Of a DNA stretch of 64,000 nucleotides, positions 26,550 through 35,500 are shown piece by piece (position 1 is the stretch's first letter; the number at the start of each line of letters is the position of its first letter). The position numbers were made by a program, and so were the translations under genes. This DNA is from Heliopora coerulea (taxonomy: Eukaryota; Cnidaria; Anthozoa; Scleralcyonacea; Helioporidae). Below the pieces are notes generated by a model, which saw only the letters and a list, made by a program, of their open reading frames with translations, was not told the DNA's origin and did not search any database. The stretch is taken from contig JASJOG010000072.1 of assembly GCA_030142905.1 (NCBI GenBank), positions 496,001 to 560,000 on the forward strand. The letters are read 5' to 3'.

Positions 26550-28181
26550 AAAAGTATGATTGAACACAAGTATCAATTATAGAGAAAATGGTGTGACAAA
26601 AGGAGATCAATATAGAATAACCACTTGTTCATTTCAAATTAAGTTTCAAAGTTGTATTTTCACAACAGGTCATGGTTAGGTCTTTAAAGTCAAGGTATAT
26701 GGGCACTCAATATTTCCTTCATCAGTATTGGTCAACTTTTATATATAATGGTGTTTATCTACTGGAATTTGGTAATATATTAATTACAAACTCAGCTGTT
26801 ATACCCTTTATTTCTATTAAAATTACTTAGATAACATAATAAGCTTTATGGTCAAAAATCTTTTCTTACCCTAATTGTGACTGATTCATAATGCTCTTCA
26901 GTGATCATCTGTTCACCAGATGCTTTGATTGTAATGATTGTGTTGGTATGAGCAGATATTTCTGCCTCAAATGCCTGATGCTTTTGGAGTTTAACCTATA
27001 AAAACAAAAAGAACAGACTTAACCTCATCTAGCCTGGGGAGGGAAATAAATTCTTCATGGTACCGTAATTAAAATTTTGAGACTTTGCAGAAATTTAATG
27101 GGGAATCTCCAAATACACATTTTGATACTCAGTACCATTGCAACACCATTTTCTGTTTGCTGGCATTGTTTTAACTACTGAACCTTATTGTCATGGAAAA
27201 TCATTACCAGCAAGAGGTTGTCTTCACACAAACCAATACTGAACGGGTAATCCAGAACTTTGCCATGGAAACTGCAATAAATAAAGCAACTTGATGTTTT
27301 TCCACCTCACGAATTTCGGGTAAACATGATTCTTTTTACAATTAAGTAAAAAGTGTAGGTCAAGTTGTGCTTTCTCCAATCTTCGTAGAGACCTTTGGTA
27401 TGGTCGGCTGGTCATGGTTTTTGGTCGAATCTCCGAAGAACCGACGCTGATCTACATAAACTTGCCACCAGATAAAGCAACTTGCAGCTGCAAAATCTTT
27501 GCAGTTCTTACCAAATGACAATTATATTTAACAATGAAATTGCGTGTGAATTGCTTCATGAGGCAAATTCAGTCAACGAATTAACAACAGAGACAGCACT
27601 AAGCCTCTCGAACAGTAGACTTCATATATGCAATATAGGGAACCAAGATGGTCAACCGAACAAGAAAACCACGATAAAAACTCCAGCAGACCTATACCCT
27701 GTTCTCGTTATCAAAACAAGCCAGAACTATTCCTGTCCTCTATCAGCATTCGCTTGTTCAAGTGCAGACATAAGGTAATAAAATATTTATCTAAAGCTGT
27801 GACTTGTTGACAGTTGATCTTCGGCCAGAGTCGGGCGTTGTCTAAACTCATACAAGAAATCATTAAAATACATTAATTTAACTCATTTCAAAGGCACTAG
27901 TACGCAAGTTAAGACCCATGAGTCATCACCTGCAAGTTGGTCGCATCTTTAAAAGATTCGTCCGAAGCTATTTGAAGCTTTTCGTTGATCCAAGCTTCGC
28001 ATTCATCGACGTCTCGCTTCCACTGGTGATAGCGTTTCGCTTCTTCCAAACGCAGGCGTTTGAGCCGCGTAGCCTCTTTAAACTCCGCATAACGACGTAA
28101 AACCTGCTCGCGACGTTTTTCGATGTCTTCAACTGTCTCAAGGACAGGAATTTCACGAGACTGAACCTGAATTTCTGTCAT
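314..28181 (-). CDS. SPTAN1: Alpha-spectrin, non-erythroid type (SPTAN1-like), 3' end beyond the window
   Basis: Alpha-spectrin pairs with beta-spectrin into tetramers that form the sub-membrane skeleton. The start ATG is 28179-28181; the product opens [20 protein letters not shown], like the partial repeat that starts animal alpha-spectrins. Exons: 27930-28181, 26870-26995, 25373-25513, 25062-25250, 24875-24966, 24289-24433, 23551-23666, 22997-23170, 22645-22746, 22352-22489, 21191-21378, 20926-21081, 20056-20260, 18886-18928, 18691-18760, 18508-18576, 18223-18339, 17061-17187, 16896-16948, 16031-16100, 15869-15936, 15245-15487, 14484-14615, 14034-14300, 12899-12982, 12511-12707, 12276-12420, 11723-11839, 11473-11537, 10376-10475, 8238-8386, 7843-7891, 7563-7709, 7212-7315, 6949-7111, 6268-6352, 5993-6177, 5588-5692, 5381-5489, 5195-5293, 4433-4553, 3637-3758, 3333-3465, 2586-2684, 2373-2420, 1836-1947, 1091-1167, 314-450. 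They total 6,035 nt and phases agree. Repeats show the usual LLxKH and EAWIxEK patterns. The vertebrate calpain/calmodulin insert after the SH3 is absent. The remaining repeats and EF-hands (about 400 residues in vertebrates) are outside. Family call is very secure; single exon edges are by eye. Confidence 0.95.
2457..2534. repeat. ATTC/GTTC simple repeat
   Basis: Imperfect tandem tetranucleotides (ATTC, GTTC) in a spectrin intron. No other feature is seen in the flanking bases. Confidence 0.85.
3012..3288. repeat. 14-bp minisatellite in a spectrin intron
   Basis: About twenty tandem copies of a 14-bp unit close to ACCATAAACAGTAA, with central copies reading ACCACAAACAGTAA and distal copies ACCATAAACGATAA. 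Variants are grouped in blocks, as expected for slippage or unequal exchange. Because 14 is not a multiple of three and the unit has no stop on the minus strand, all three minus frames are open here, but the resulting [13 protein letters not shown] proteins are artefacts. Confidence 0.95.
3759..4432 (-). other. Spectrin intron, nothing recognised
   Basis: A 674-base AT-rich intron between two spectrin exons. I see no open frame, inverted repeat or SINE in it. Confidence 0.6.
4775..4874. repeat. Small palindromic element
   Basis: GTAGCATCAG at the left is the inverse of CTGATGCTAC at the right, and further inward bases also pair (inner TTCTGGTAGAG / TTCTACCA). About 100 bp; a short MITE or hairpin within a spectrin intron. 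Confidence 0.6.
6645..6815. repeat. Minisatellite based on CCTATTCGATCCCAT
   Basis: About ten imperfect copies of units such as CCTATTCGATCC and CCATCCTATTCGACC in a spectrin intron, preceded by a pyrimidine-rich stretch from about 6420. Open frames on the plus strand here (SYPIRSILFDP-like) are products of the repeat. Confidence 0.85.
8570..8782 (+). mobile_element. tRNA-derived SINE, family A (copy 1)
   Basis: The head has an A box (TAGCTCAATGG, 8628 onward) and a B box (GGGCTCGATCCC) with tRNA spacing. A body follows with the hairpin AGAAATCCTCTTTCTGAGGA and the tail GACGAACGTTCATC. The same architecture recurs at 10033-10170 and 19680-19885 and inverted at 53190-53300. Its 3' end abuts the TIR element at 8783. 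Confidence 0.85.
8783..10010. mobile_element. Pogo/Tigger-like TIR element carrying a HIRAN-like ORF remnant
   Basis: Ends are CAGTCAACTCTCGCC and, inverted, GAGAGTTGACTG, extending to about 28 bp including GGACACC / GGTGTCC. Both ends are flanked by TA, the target duplication of Tc1/mariner/pogo elements. Subterminal CTCGCTATTACGGA repeats occur at both sides. No transposase frame is visible; the interior instead holds a minus-strand HIRAN-like remnant. At 1,228 bp it is non-autonomous. Confidence 0.85.
9113..9560 (-). pseudogene. HIRAN-like domain remnant with an internal stop
   Basis: Read on the minus strand, the frame runs [15 protein letters not shown], a TAA stop, then [20 protein letters not shown] followed by [19 protein letters not shown], and later [16 protein letters not shown] before a Lys-rich tail. 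The order (EPENxxDxxAVAI, VVGHI, basic/hydrophobic helix, [10 protein letters not shown]) is what I associate with HIRAN-type domains that are numerous in cnidarian genomes. The in-frame stop and the lack of a start say it is decayed. Placement inside TIRs suggests capture, or that it is cargo of this element family. Homology is from memory of the pattern and needs a search. Confidence 0.6.
10033..10170 (+). mobile_element. tRNA-derived SINE, family A (copy 2, diverged)
   Basis: TTGGTAGCTCAATGGGTAG carries the A box. The B box is decayed (GGGTTCCATCGCC). The AGAAATCG/TTTCTGAGGA hairpin and GACGAACGTCC tail match copy 1. Copies 1 and 2 flank the pogo-like element. Confidence 0.75.
13670..13968 (-). 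repeat. Gly/Asp-codon-rich duplicated block, copy B (spectrin intron)
   Basis: On the gene strand this intron (between exons 14034-14300 and 12899-12982) holds a GGT/GAT-rich stretch of about 200 bp, nearly the same as 14757-14966. It is bracketed by two versions of a conceptual [14 protein letters not shown] / [14 protein letters not shown] peptide, at 13926-13968 and 13670-13717. The first is followed by a donor-like AATAG|GTGAAC. In one frame the GGT/GAT part reads [15 protein letters not shown]. It could be a decayed or alternative exon cassette or a minisatellite; see findings. Confidence 0.65.
14034..14615 (-). other. SH3 domain of alpha-spectrin (two exons)
   Basis: Exons 14484-14615 and 14034-14300 encode the SH3 domain inserted in a central spectrin repeat, at about residues 973-1032 of the reconstructed protein. 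Visible SH3 hallmarks are ALYDY (RT loop start), the run [13 protein letters not shown] followed across the intron by DWWKVE, and GFVPAAYVK at the end. The intron splits the domain just before the DWW tryptophans. Residue identity to vertebrate alpha-II SH3 is very high, so peptide binding is probably kept. The second exon continues into the next repeat (about 60 residues, ending ESWINDK). Both flanking introns carry a duplicated Gly/Asp-codon-rich block described separately. Confidence 0.95.
14757..14966 (-). repeat. Gly/Asp-codon-rich duplicated block, copy A (spectrin intron)
   Basis: Near-identical to the 13722-13923 block but upstream of the SH3 exons. On the gene strand one frame reads [19 protein letters not shown] and stops at TAG near 14741. 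It is preceded by GTGAAC, as in copy B. Confidence 0.75.
15005..15204 (-). repeat. CAC/ACC-rich tract with a possible 44-nt cryptic exon
   Basis: The plus strand is rich in ACC/CCA triplets. On the gene strand 15161-15204 is framed by TTTTGCAG and GTGAGT, and would encode [15 protein letters not shown] second exon-like segment follows CTGCAG near 15014 and reads [15 protein letters not shown] before GTGAAC. Using the 44-nt exon alone would shift frame, so it is not part of the main transcript model. Confidence 0.4.
15488..15868 (-). other. Spectrin intron with a GC-AG splice pair
   Basis: The donor reads AAG|GCAAGT, the usual context of GC donors, and the acceptor is TTTAG|GAG. Using this pair joins WMQLK to [10 protein letters not shown], which matches the alpha-spectrin repeat without a gap. 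No GT nearby keeps the frame. This is the only non-GT donor I needed in the spectrin gene. Confidence 0.8.
16101..16895 (-). other. Spectrin intron, nothing recognised
   Basis: A 795-base AT-rich intron. I find no repeat family member or open frame of note. Confidence 0.5.
17228..17565. mobile_element. Long foldback element (core family, copy 1)
   Basis: The arms are inverted copies: GTAATATTTCGGCT...TCATC on the left and AGCCGAAATATTACC on the right; AAATGATTTACAAAAG pairs with CTTTTGTAAATCATTT. Outer arms include CATCTTGAGACTTGATATT and its inverse. The same core words recur at 51287-51576, 54959-55257 and 62288-62625. It lies in a spectrin intron. Confidence 0.85.
18937..19250 (-). mobile_element. 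tRNA-derived SINE, family B (copy 1)
   Basis: On the minus strand GACTCGATAGCTCATCAGG gives the A box and GAGTTCAAATTCC the B box. The tRNA-like head can close an acceptor stem (GACTCG...CGAGTC). Flanking TTTCAGAATCATCCTCAGAG and TTTCAGACTCATCCCCAGAG repeat around it, so two partial copies or long terminal direct repeats are present. Confidence 0.85.
19568..19665. repeat. AT-rich palindrome
   Basis: GAGATATATATATATATCATTATAAC on one side and an inverse arm around ATATGACATATATATCTC on the other form an imperfect hairpin within a spectrin intron, directly before SINE family A copy 3. Only AT-rich matches are involved. Confidence 0.55.
19680..19885 (+). mobile_element. tRNA-derived SINE, family A (copy 3)
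   Basis: Best preserved copy: GGTAGCTCAATGGTTAGAGC (A box) and GGGTTCGATCCC (B box), then CTGGGACTCAGAAATTG, TTTCTGAGGA, and GACGAACGTTCATC-like tail. The leader AGGTCGCACATAAGTCGAAC matches copy 1 at 8570. Confidence 0.88.
20407..20925 (-). other. Spectrin intron, nothing recognised
   Basis: Within the intron 20261-20925 this AT-rich part shows no repeat I can group with others in the window. Confidence 0.5.
21637..21800. mobile_element. Foldback element with GTTTCGAGCGAAGGCC arms
   Basis: AAGCAACTACCTGAAATATA at the left is the inverse of the right end. The arms continue with ACGAAAAGAAACTTCGACG and CGAGCGAAGGCCCTTCTTC. The loop contains three tandem copies of AGTTAACTTCCTGA. A near-perfect hairpin of about 65 bp per arm. 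Confidence 0.9.
23345..23530. repeat. GTT-rich degenerate simple repeat
   Basis: The plus strand is dominated by GTTGTTG, GCTGTTG and TTTATGTTG words in a spectrin intron; the plus frame here encodes Val/Cys-rich nonsense. No other signal. Confidence 0.75.
23760..24288 (-). other. Spectrin intron tail, GCTAGCCCT-rich
   Basis: Repeated words GCTAGCCCT, TAGCCCTTTT and CAGCCCTC, some in inverse orientation (GGAGGGCCAG), suggest a diverged repeat but I cannot set its ends. Confidence 0.35.
25650..26133. mobile_element. Pogo/Tigger-like MITE
   Basis: Ends CAGTGGAACCCTGCTATAAC and, inverted, GTTATATTGGAGTTCCACTG, flanked by TA on both sides. CAGTGGAACC is the classic Tigger-type end. 484 bp, no coding frame, in a spectrin intron. 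Confidence 0.88.
26466..26548. repeat. (AT)n(GT)n microsatellite
   Basis: A short AT run followed by about 33 GT dinucleotides. In the gene orientation it is an AC tract in intron 26996-to-25513 side of spectrin. Confidence 0.97.
26996..27929 (-). other. First spectrin intron, nothing clear
   Basis: A 934-base intron between the start exon and exon 2. Words such as GGTCATGGTTTTTGG and ACCATGACCAGCCGACCAT-like matches to the flanks of foldback elements elsewhere (51600, 55275) hint at a diverged copy of that family. No other feature. Confidence 0.45.
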
Positions 28182-29570
28182 TTTCTTCTAGGTTTACAAG
28201 CTGAAGCTTGCTTACAGCTATCTCGCTAAGTGGAGCACAGGACGGAAAAGGGTCTGGGAAAAACTCATAAAATTTGCCATTTGATTGGCTACATTTCAAG
28301 ATCGGAATTATAAACTGAAAGTACATTTTCTCCGAGGTTCTAACACCCCGTCATTTTAATGTTGCCTCTCTTTCAGAATAACTGCCTGAACAGAAGTAGC
28401 CACAGTTCTGCTCATTCTTTGGGAAAGCAGCCGATATATTTCGTAGCAAACTAAGGTTTCCAAAAATAGGAAGCCTACGGCAGCTGCGAAACGTCTGGTG
28501 GATATGGTGGGAGATACATTTGAAAGATTATGCCCCAATGAATCCTTGGATTTGTCCAATGAAAATGGATTTTCTCCGAGACTATGGCCGTGCCATACCC
28601 TCCAGAACAGTGGCATACTGGGACCGTCCCGATATGGAACAAACAGCAACCTGCCAATAAAACGACTAATACTCACTCATCCCCCCGGGTAGGGGCATGC
28701 TCTACAGCTATGATCGTTCGAAATTGCGTCTTTATCTTACGACTACCTGACAGTTAGTCGCTCATACGAAAGTGAAATGAACGATCAAAATGCCGCCATT
28801 CACCAACGAAGTGTTCTAGAGGTAGTTGCCCTTCGCCTTACCGGCCATCACGTCACTGCGCCAGAAGTTCCGCTTCTGATCATCAACAGGTCGACAGTCT
28901 CCCTCGAAAAGATGAGTAGCATCAATTGACATAATGTGGTTGAATAGACAAATATCGTCTATCCAAGGGATGCTCAGAATAGGAATAGGATTAAGATTAG
29001 GGTTAGACTAAAGATTATGGTGATGATTAGGTTACGTACCACGTAACTCACCCGCTTGTAGCCGTAAACCCACGTCTCACCCACTTTTAAAAAAATGGAC
29101 ACTTCTGGGCACTGATTTTTATTTAAAAAGTGGTGGCGCCAGGAATTCTCCGACGCAGGGGCTAACGTCGCCGACAGGAGGGCTAAACAAGAGGGGCCAG
29201 CCCCACGTCCCCTTCATAATTTCCTTATTCGAAGGTCGAAAACGTGTCATTTTTCGTAAGAATAATCGCTACAACTGACTAGAAACAGTTTACTTTTCAA
29301 TTTGACAGTACTAATAATTGTACAATATATAAATGTGTTATCATCAGTGAAAATTCCCCGACGAATTAATTTTTCCCCGGCATGGGGGCTAAGGTTCCCC
29401 GAAAGGGGGCCGTAGCCCCCCTGCCTCCTCTGGCGCCCCTCTGATTTAAAACTCTTTATTTAAAATGTTCCATACCTTTTAATCTCGGTAACATCATAAA
29501 AATCCATATAACGTAGGAGAACATGTGTTATTTACATATGCTTAACCGGTATAAACGACGCTAACTATTT
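28182..29570. other. Spacer between INTS5 and spectrin; spectrin promoter region
   Basis: About 1.4 kb separates the INTS5 stop from the spectrin start. The part next to 28181 should hold the spectrin 5'UTR and promoter; I see no clear TATA box. A stop-to-stop open frame on the minus strand (28356-28676) has its first ATG at residue 21 and would give 86 aa with one hydrophobic stretch (FAAAVGFLFLETLVCY); whether it is real cannot be decided here. The rest holds a TIR element at 29133-29442 and AT-rich sequence. Confidence 0.6.
29133..29442. mobile_element. TIR element, GGCGCCAG ends (copy 1)
   Basis: Starts GGTGGCGCCAGGAATTC and ends CTCTGGCGCCCC, inverted ends. The interior (GTCGAAAACG, AGAATAATCG, ACTGACTAGAAAC) matches, in the opposite orientation, 45315-45643. 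About 310 bp, no open frame. Confidence 0.85.
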
Positions 29571-32500
29571 CTACCTCTGTGCCTTATCAACCGGGAAAAA
29601 TCTAGCATAAAGGTGCCCAAGTTCAGCTATGTTTGCTAAAAATATTGATTTGACGACGTCTTTATGGTGACCTAGAAAAAGAAACGTCAAATTACTTAGC
29701 TGAGAAGGTATCATCGTGAAGCTGTGCCACAAGGTCCAATACAGAAAACTTTCCTATCTTTCAGATTGCGAAAAGAATGGAGTTTTAGACCCCGTTCACA
29801 CGATACCGGTACGAAATGAAACCGTAACGAAATTATTACGGTTAGGTCTTGCGTTCACACGGTACCGGTATGAAAAAGCATGAAACCGTAATTCTAACCG
29901 TAACGATTTGGAACCGTAACGTGAAACCGTAATCGTATGAACAGGTTCGTACCGTGATATTTTGATACCGGTGCAGTTTCGTACCGGTATCGTGTGAACG
30001 GGGTCTTAAATGAAACTAGACAGGCAGGTTAGCCGGTTGAACACTGAGTTGATGGGTAAGACAACTCCAAACCTCACTCTTTCGTAACGGTTTCTCATCA
30101 GAAAAAGGGTAGCTCTCAAACCTGTGAGAGGATTTTCTTACTGTCAGTCTGGTTCTTCTTTTACTACTACCCACGTATGTCTTTTCATTCTTTTCATTTC
30201 ATGATTAACCTTAGCTTCCGTCGCTTGTAAAATATCATTCGAAACGAGATATCAGGTGTGAATCATTCGGTTTTAAAGACAGGTCGTTTCTCATAATTAT
30301 CCGGCAAAAAAAGAGTGGATCAGGAATTGCCTGAAAGCGTTTAATTCAATTTCTGGGACTGTATTGCGTTTGCCATACTAATTTCGATTGTTCTATGAAA
30401 AGATGTAAAATTTTCTTTTTCAGACCTTTTAATACAATCAATAAACTTCATAATGGCTTATAGACTTCCATGCCTTATTTTTAAACTACGGGTCTTAAGG
30501 CATCCGTGAAAGTTAGCAGTAACCTTAAATCAGCATTATTCATATTTACCATCTTTTATTTCTGAAGTTATTCTTGTGTTTACGGCTGGTGGATTTTCCT
30601 AGTAAGCAGATAAAGTTCAGTACGATAGGCTATTTCGGATAGAGCCAGGAACAGGACAGAGAAGAATAGCAGATCGAAAGACAGAAGAGCTCATCAGAAG
30701 CCACTGCAATAGCGCTACAGATTTAAAAGTGAATTTGTAAATTTGAAAGGGTTGCAGATTCGAAATCATTGCATCGACGGTGTAGATTAGAAGAAAACAC
30801 TTGCACCATCTTTTAACTTGCTGAGTTTATTACCTAAAATTTGTAAATATTTAGTTTATCAAAGTTTGAACAATATCGTTAAGCACATAATTCCAAATAC
30901 ACCACATGAACACCATACCTTAAGAAATTCCCAGGTAGTCAAAAGCAGCTTGTAGACCTCCTTGGGTGATATAACATGGAATATTTCTCCAATAAGGCAC
31001 AGTGGTTTGGGAAGCCACATCGCCTATGCCGTAGATATAAAATATATTTGACTGCTGTTAACTGAGAATTTATGTTTCGAAATTAACTGCCGTCCGACAG
31101 TGTAGGCAACCTAACTGTTTGTGGCCTAAGAAATTTGCGATGGAACTGACGCGACAGAATCATCTTTTCTTGACTGACGGAAGCCATAATAAAATATAAA
31201 GGTTTTCAAAGCGGTCGAAGGGTTAAGACATTTAAGACCTTGTAGATGATGGGAGACACACGGGATTAACATTCCCGTGATGGAAATAAGAGCCCGGCAA
31301 ATTCATCACAAGATTACGCTTCGCATCTAGTGGATCTATTGCCGGCATTCACAAAACTATTCGAATGTGCTTCACTACAATTGTTTTGGAATACGTCGCA
31401 CTGATAAAAAGTATTATTTTATAGCCTTGGGGTGGACTGACGTTTTCTTTCTTGGCTCAAATAAATGCACAGGGAAGTACTGAAGTACGTCATTCCACTC
31501 GTACCTTCCTCATAATGGACATGATTTGAACAGATGCATATAGATGAACAGGCGAGTCAGTTGTTCTCGGTTCTCTATTTTGCTCCCAGAATTTTACAAC
31601 CGAAGCAAACAGAGCATGAATAATCGACAGACAATTCATCAAGACATGTGGCACTAGAAAAACAGAAGTACGAATAGATTCAATGCCATTGCTAGGGAAT
31701 ACATATTGCTTACGGGTTTTGCCTTTTCACGTGCAATTAATAAAAGATAAACACAAATAAAGGAGAGGTGGAAATAAATTGAGAATCTACGAGACATTAG
31801 AAGAAGACATAAGCAAACTTTGTTTCCAACTGTACAGAAAAATACGTATGGGATTACCTTCGGCAACTAAAAATAACAGATGCCAAAGAATGTTGCTATC
31901 GTCAAATTGCTTACGAATTTTAATATCCCTGCAAGTGAGAAAAAAGATTGTGTGAACGTTATTATGATAAAACTACTTCCTGGTTAGTCCTTCTAGACAG
32001 GCGAAACCAAACCACAAGAAGACTACCGAAGAGTTATTTTAGTCAAGTTTCAAAAGTCGCTTTTATCAAATGAGCAAGGTTTCAGCAGAATGTCTTCCTG
32101 TAAATTACAAGAGCTACTCTAATTTTGTCAGTTACATTACCTTTCTATTGAGTACTTCACAATTTCTTCATCTGGCCAAGAATTGCAATCAAATGAAGCA
32201 TCTGGTAAGAGTAAATCTCTCAACAATATTGCTAAAGTGCTAAAAATTTTTACGTTATTTGATTGGTTTCCACTGCCATCTGTCTCCATTGGGTTAGGTT
32301 TAAAGGATGTACCGCTGTAACAAGCAGTGTACATACTTTGAACAAAGAATTGCGAGTTAGTCAATAAAGCCTAGAAAGGAAAACAATTGCGTTTGTTTGC
32401 TAGTTATGTGAATGTGAGGCAAAATTGAGACGCCCCGTAAGGCAGGTTTGTGAAATGGGGGAAATAACTCACTGAAAAGTAGATAAAACCATTTGGCTGT

Positions 32501-35500
32501 TAAAACCAACAGATCGATACAATCGTTACATCACACGAGTCTGGCGAGACGCTACTTAAAAGCTCCAACATTTTGTAGTATTTTTATCGTTTAAGGTATA
32601 TGGTTTGTTGGTGGCACAGTATTGGTCAACTGACTTTCTAACCAGCATTCGATTCAACCAATGTTTACTTATATGATTAAAGTTATCAAGGTCACAAGTG
32701 AGAAGAATGTTGTTCAGTTTGATGCTATGAAATACCGAAGGTTTTCACTGACTACTCCGGTTTCCTCCAACCGTAACACTAGGTCCATGAGGGGTGGCCC
32801 TTGCTGGACCCCATGAGAGAACTTAGTTATAGCTGCTATATTGTACGTCAGAACGTATATAATATATAATGCCCTAACATAATTTCCTGTCGAATTAAGA
32901 TGCTAACTTAGATATCGTGTCGTTTTTGTAAGTTTTTCTTGTTACTGGTAAAGTTAAATAATTAAAATAAATAAAGAAATAGATAAACAAACAAACAAAC
33001 AAATAAAGCAAACAAAGAAACAAACGAAAAAACCTCAAAACAAACAAAACAAGTAAATAAATTAACCAAACAAACAAAACAAACAAATAAACAGAAAACC
33101 CCAAATAAACAAAACAACAAACAAACAAACATAACTACTAACAATGAATCAAATAAACAAAACAAACAAAACAACCAATCAAATGAACAAAAGAAATAAA
33201 ACAACCAAACAAATAAACAAAATAAAACAAAACAAAACCAACAAACAAAGAAACAAACCAAAACAAGCCAAACAAACCTGAGGCATATCCTTATCTGATG
33301 ATTTTTGTAAGCCTTTGCCAATAACACCAAAATAAAACACAGACGCCGTGTTCAGTGGAAGTCGAGATGAAATTCCAGGTGTAAGGTTTCTTTCAAATAG
33401 TGAGTTGCCATTGGCGCAAGTATTGTTAGCTTCGTTCTCTAAAAAAAATGAATATAACGCTGTTCACTCGTTACACAGCTAATTTGTCCTTTGGATAGAA
33501 TTGGATCATTCTCGTCGCTAGAGTCCGTCATTGTTCTTACCGCGGCCAGACGAATAGTTTGGGCCTCGTTAGAGAAAAATGACGGGATCTGGGGACGAGA
33601 ATGAGGAGTGGATAAGTTTTTCAAGCTATAGACAAACGACTCCCAGGTCAATCAATACAGACAATTAAGTTATCTTCTTATTTTATGTTCTCATCACTCT
33701 TGTGCTCCAAAGACCACTTGCATTTTTATTACAAGTTTGTCACGAGAAAAGTTTGAGATTTCCTCTCAAATTTGAAGTTCGAAGGTTTACCTCGCCCCGT
33801 CTTGCTGAATAGTGTTTTATTTTCCTGAAATGATAAAAAAAATTAATATCAGTAGTAGTCGCCAAGGAAGAGAGAAAAGACGAAAGTAGGAAGAGAAAGG
33901 AGGGAAGGACAGTGAATATGGAAAAAAAAGAGGAGTGAAGGGAAGGTAGGTGAGTGGAAGGGAAGGGAACGGTAGGGCAGAAAAGGGAAGGGAGGGACAA
34001 AGAAGGAACGGGAAGAGAAGGGAAGGAAAGGGAAGGAAGGGGAAGGAAGGAGAAGGAAGGGGAAGGAAGGGGAAGGAAGGGGAAGGAAGGGGAAGGAAGG
34101 GGAAGGAAAGGAAACGGAAGGAAAGGGAAAGAAAGGGAAGCAAAGAGAAGCAAAGGGAAGGAAAAGGAAGGAAGGGGGAGGGGAGGGGGAGGGGAAGGGG
34201 GAAGGGGAAGAGAAGAGAAGAGAAGGGAAGGAAAGGGAAGGGAAGGAAAGGGAAGGAAAGGGAAGGAAAGGGAAGGAAAGGGAAGGAAAGGAAAAGGAAG
34301 GAAAGGAAATGAAAGGAAAGGGGAGGGAAGGAAAATGAAGGGAAGAAAAGGGAAGGAAAATGAAGGGAAGGAAAGGGAAGGAAAATGAAGGGAAGGAAAG
34401 GGAAGGAAAGGGAAGGAAAGGGAAGGAAAGGGAAGGAAAGGGAAGGGAAGGAAAGGGAAGGAAAGGGAAGGAAAGGGAATGGAAGGGAAGGGGAAGGAAA
34501 TATGGGAGGAAAGACACAAGAAAGGACAGAAACTAATGAAAAAGACAGCAAAAGATACAAGGAAAGAGTCGTTTTTCGAGATACAATTTTTCATTTCTTT
34601 AATCACCTGATGGGTAGCGCCTTCCATGAGATGGCGTATTGTTAATAGTTGACAAGACTCGTCCCTACATATCATAGTTAACAGCAACTGGTACTTTCTT
34701 TGCATTTCCATGTAGTCATAACACAACTCGTACTCTTGAAGAAAGAAACAAGATCTCAGGGCAGATGAATACACACACACACTTGTCTAATGTAAAATTA
34801 CTTAACAACTAATGGAGAAATGGGATGATCAAATGAATCTATCTTGATAACTTTTTTGATATTTTTCCCCACGCTACTTGCATGATCTTTGTAACAGGAT
34901 CGTATTCGAACGTCTTACAAGTGAACTCTTACTGTTTTTTGAGGAAGCTGATTGGTACTCATGTAGTAACTTGAAGAAGAAGCTGACGCAGGTTCTGACA
35001 ATTTTCATTTTGTCACTGACAGTCAACTGATGAAAAGGAAAGCTGAGAGCGAGCAGGAGATCTAAGGTCACCATGGAGATACACTTGTTGGGATAGGGTA
35101 AAAAAGATACCAGCAGAATGGAGTGTCTCTTAATGCAGCGACGCACGGAGAATCTATAAAATATAACCAAAAAAAAAAAAAAATCACAGAACATTCGTAT
35201 GAGACTTGAATGAGCCGTAAGTGCCGTTAATAATAACAATAGTAATATTTAATAAGAAAACTTTTTCATAATACTTTGTTTTCAAAAAGGACCTGAACTA
35301 AATAAAGTCACAAACAAAAACAAAAAAGATAAAGATGAAAAAAGAATAAAGATGAAAATGCAAAAAAATTATAACCTATGTATGATATAAAGATTTCAAA
35401 AATTTCATTTTAAAAGTTACATGCGTTTCATTTAATGTATAGATTACTTCATGGGAAGTGTGTGCCAAAGGGTCAATTCACCCGATACGTTTGTCGTATA

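Noticed and set aside
33740..34780. Minus frames of up to 346 codons rich in Phe, Pro, Leu, Ser, and plus frames rich in Lys, Glu, Gly, Arg
   Set aside because: Products of the polypurine tract; INTS5 exons on either side splice over it with matching phase.
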